Below, in pieces: positions 63,139-64,000 of a stretch of DNA of 64,000 bases. A program made the translations under genes and the position numbers. The notes under the pieces were generated by a model. The model made no database searches. It worked only from the letters and a program-made list of their open reading frames with translations, and was not told the DNA's origin. Source of the DNA: Thioalkalicoccus limnaeus (GTDB taxonomy: Bacteria; Pseudomonadota; Gammaproteobacteria; Chromatiales; Chromatiaceae); assembly GCF_041197575.1 (NCBI RefSeq), contig NZ_JBDKXB010000002.1, positions 124,001 to 188,000 on the forward strand. The letters run 5' to 3'. Within the stretch, counting starts at the first letter, position 1. Each line of letters opens with the position of its first letter.

Positions 63139-64000
63139 TTGAGCCCTTTGCCGTACACCCAGATCCTGTTGGGGGTCAGTGGCGGAATCGCGGCCTACAA
63201 GGCCGTCGACCTCGTGCGGCGTCTGCGCGAGCGCGGCACAACGGTGCGCGTGGTCATGACCAGGGCGGCCGGGGCCTTCGTGACGCCGCTGACGCTGCAA
63301 GCCGTGTCGGGCTTCGCGGTGCGGCAGGAGGTGCTGGACCCGCACGGCGAGGAAGGGATGGACCATATCGAATTGGCTCGCTGGGCGGATCTGTTACTGG
63401 TGGCGCCGGCCACCGCGCACCTGATCGCCCGGCTGGCGCAGGGCCTTGCCGATGATCTGTTGACGACGTTGGCCTTGGCGACGACCGCCCCGTTGGTGCT
63501 GGCTCCGGCGATGAATCATCGGATGTGGTTGCATCCGGCGACACAGGAGAACCTGCGGCGGCTCGAGGCCCGCGGCGTGACGATCCTGGGTCCGGCGATC
63601 GGTGATCAGGCCTGCGGGGAACGAGGACCCGGGCGGATGCTCGAGCCGGCCGAGATCATCGCGGCCTTGGTCGCTGACCGGCCGCGTCCGTTGCATGGGC
63701 GCCGCGTGTTGGTGACGGCGGGACCGACCCGCGAGGCGATCGACCCGGTGCGTTTCATCGGCAACCGCAGCTCCGGTCGGATGGGATTCGCGCTCGCGGA
63801 GGCCTTTGGGGCGCGCGGTGCCGACGTGATCCTGGTGACGGGGCCGGTCGCTCGGCCAGCCCCGGCTGTCGCGGAACTGGTTCAGGTCGAGACCGCGTTG
63901 GAGATGGACGCCGCCGTGATGGCGCGAGTGGCCGATGCCGACATCTTCGTCGCGGCAGCGGCCGTCGCCGATTATCGTCCGGCCGAGGTGGCCGCGGACA
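63139..64000 (+). CDS. coaBC: Phosphopantothenoylcysteine decarboxylase / phosphopantothenate--cysteine ligase (3' truncated by window edge)
   Basis: The first 287 residues of the bifunctional CoA-synthesis enzyme. The flavin-binding CoaC start (QILLGVSGGIAAYKAVDLVR), APAMNHRMW and GPACGERGPGRM-like segment, and the beginning of CoaB (GRRVLVTAGPTREAIDPVRF, NRSSGRMGFA) are present. TTG at 63139 (SPLPYTQILL) is preferred because AGAGG lies five bases upstream and it matches family starts; ATG at 63112 is in frame. The gene continues beyond the window. Confidence 0.93.
   Translation, partial: MSPLPYTQILLGVSGGIAAYKAVDLVRRLRERGTTVRVVMTRAAGAFVTPLTLQAVSGFAVRQEVLDPHGEEGMDHIELARWADLLLVAPATAHLIARLAQGLADDLLTTLALATTAPLVLAPAMNHRMWLHPATQENLRRLEARGVTILGPAIGDQACGERGPGRMLEPAEIIAALVADRPRPLHGRRVLVTAGPTREAIDPVRFIGNRSSGRMGFALAEAFGARGADVILVTGPVARPAPAVAELVQVETALEMDAAVMARVADADIFVAAAAVADYRPAEVAAD

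Overview
The window is GC-rich, densely coded bacterial chromosome with gammaproteobacterial gene order: rlmH-maf-rng, rpmB-rpmG beside radC and coaBC, priA, rimO, ispH and polA. HprK without a visible PTS operon, a tetrathionate-reductase-family octaheme cytochrome and a type-2 LeuA suggest Chromatiales, plausibly a purple sulfur bacterium (Chromatiaceae). That placement is inference; no 16S rRNA or photosynthesis gene is present.

Left backbone (about 1-28,750): a truncated 3-hydroxyisobutyrate dehydrogenase-type oxidoreductase, a TldD/PmbA-type protease pair, hprK, 6-phosphogluconolactonase, a YihY/BrkB membrane protein, a stand-alone acetolactate synthase-like enzyme, a retropepsin-like protease, an FGE/SUMF1-domain membrane protein, rng-maf-rlmH, polA followed by a REP array, a PfkB sugar kinase, an RND efflux adaptor/pump pair, a DHH phosphoesterase, propionyl-CoA synthetase, a DEDDh exonuclease, and a 5'-truncated octaheme cytochrome coupled to an intact cytochrome b.

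Accessory region (about 28,750-46,580): this stretch ends at the 3' end of a tRNA-Thr gene, a common integration site. It mixes intact small modules with gene wreckage: two RHH/ParE toxin-antitoxin loci (the second toxin truncated), a WGR fragment, an ATPase with an internal 72-bp duplication, two frameshifted IS91-family transposase relics, a trypsin-like protease without a signal peptide, an HNH endonuclease with an apparent internal deletion, and relics of a HAD hydrolase and of a MntA/HepT pair. Two modules look like undescribed systems. (a) A two-NYN-nuclease cluster (32,863-35,733): one canonical NYN protein, one RHH-NYN-LOTUS-like protein and a coiled-coil protein, with five consecutive hairpins between the last two. 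(b) A palindrome-led three-gene operon (36,526-39,093): a small conserved protein, a 505-aa protein of unknown family and a PUA/EVE-like plus GIY-YIG (T5orf172) nuclease, bracketed by the IS91 relics.

Right backbone (46,584-64,000): tRNA-Thr(CGT), ispH, rimO, a DUF2892 protein, a kinase/P-loop fusion, a sixA-nudix pair, a fructosamine kinase-HNH pair, priA, mobA, an alpha/beta hydrolase with a histone-like basic tail, an Lrp regulator divergent from leuA, rpmG, rpmB, radC with a pentanucleotide repeat upstream, and the start of coaBC, which runs off the end.
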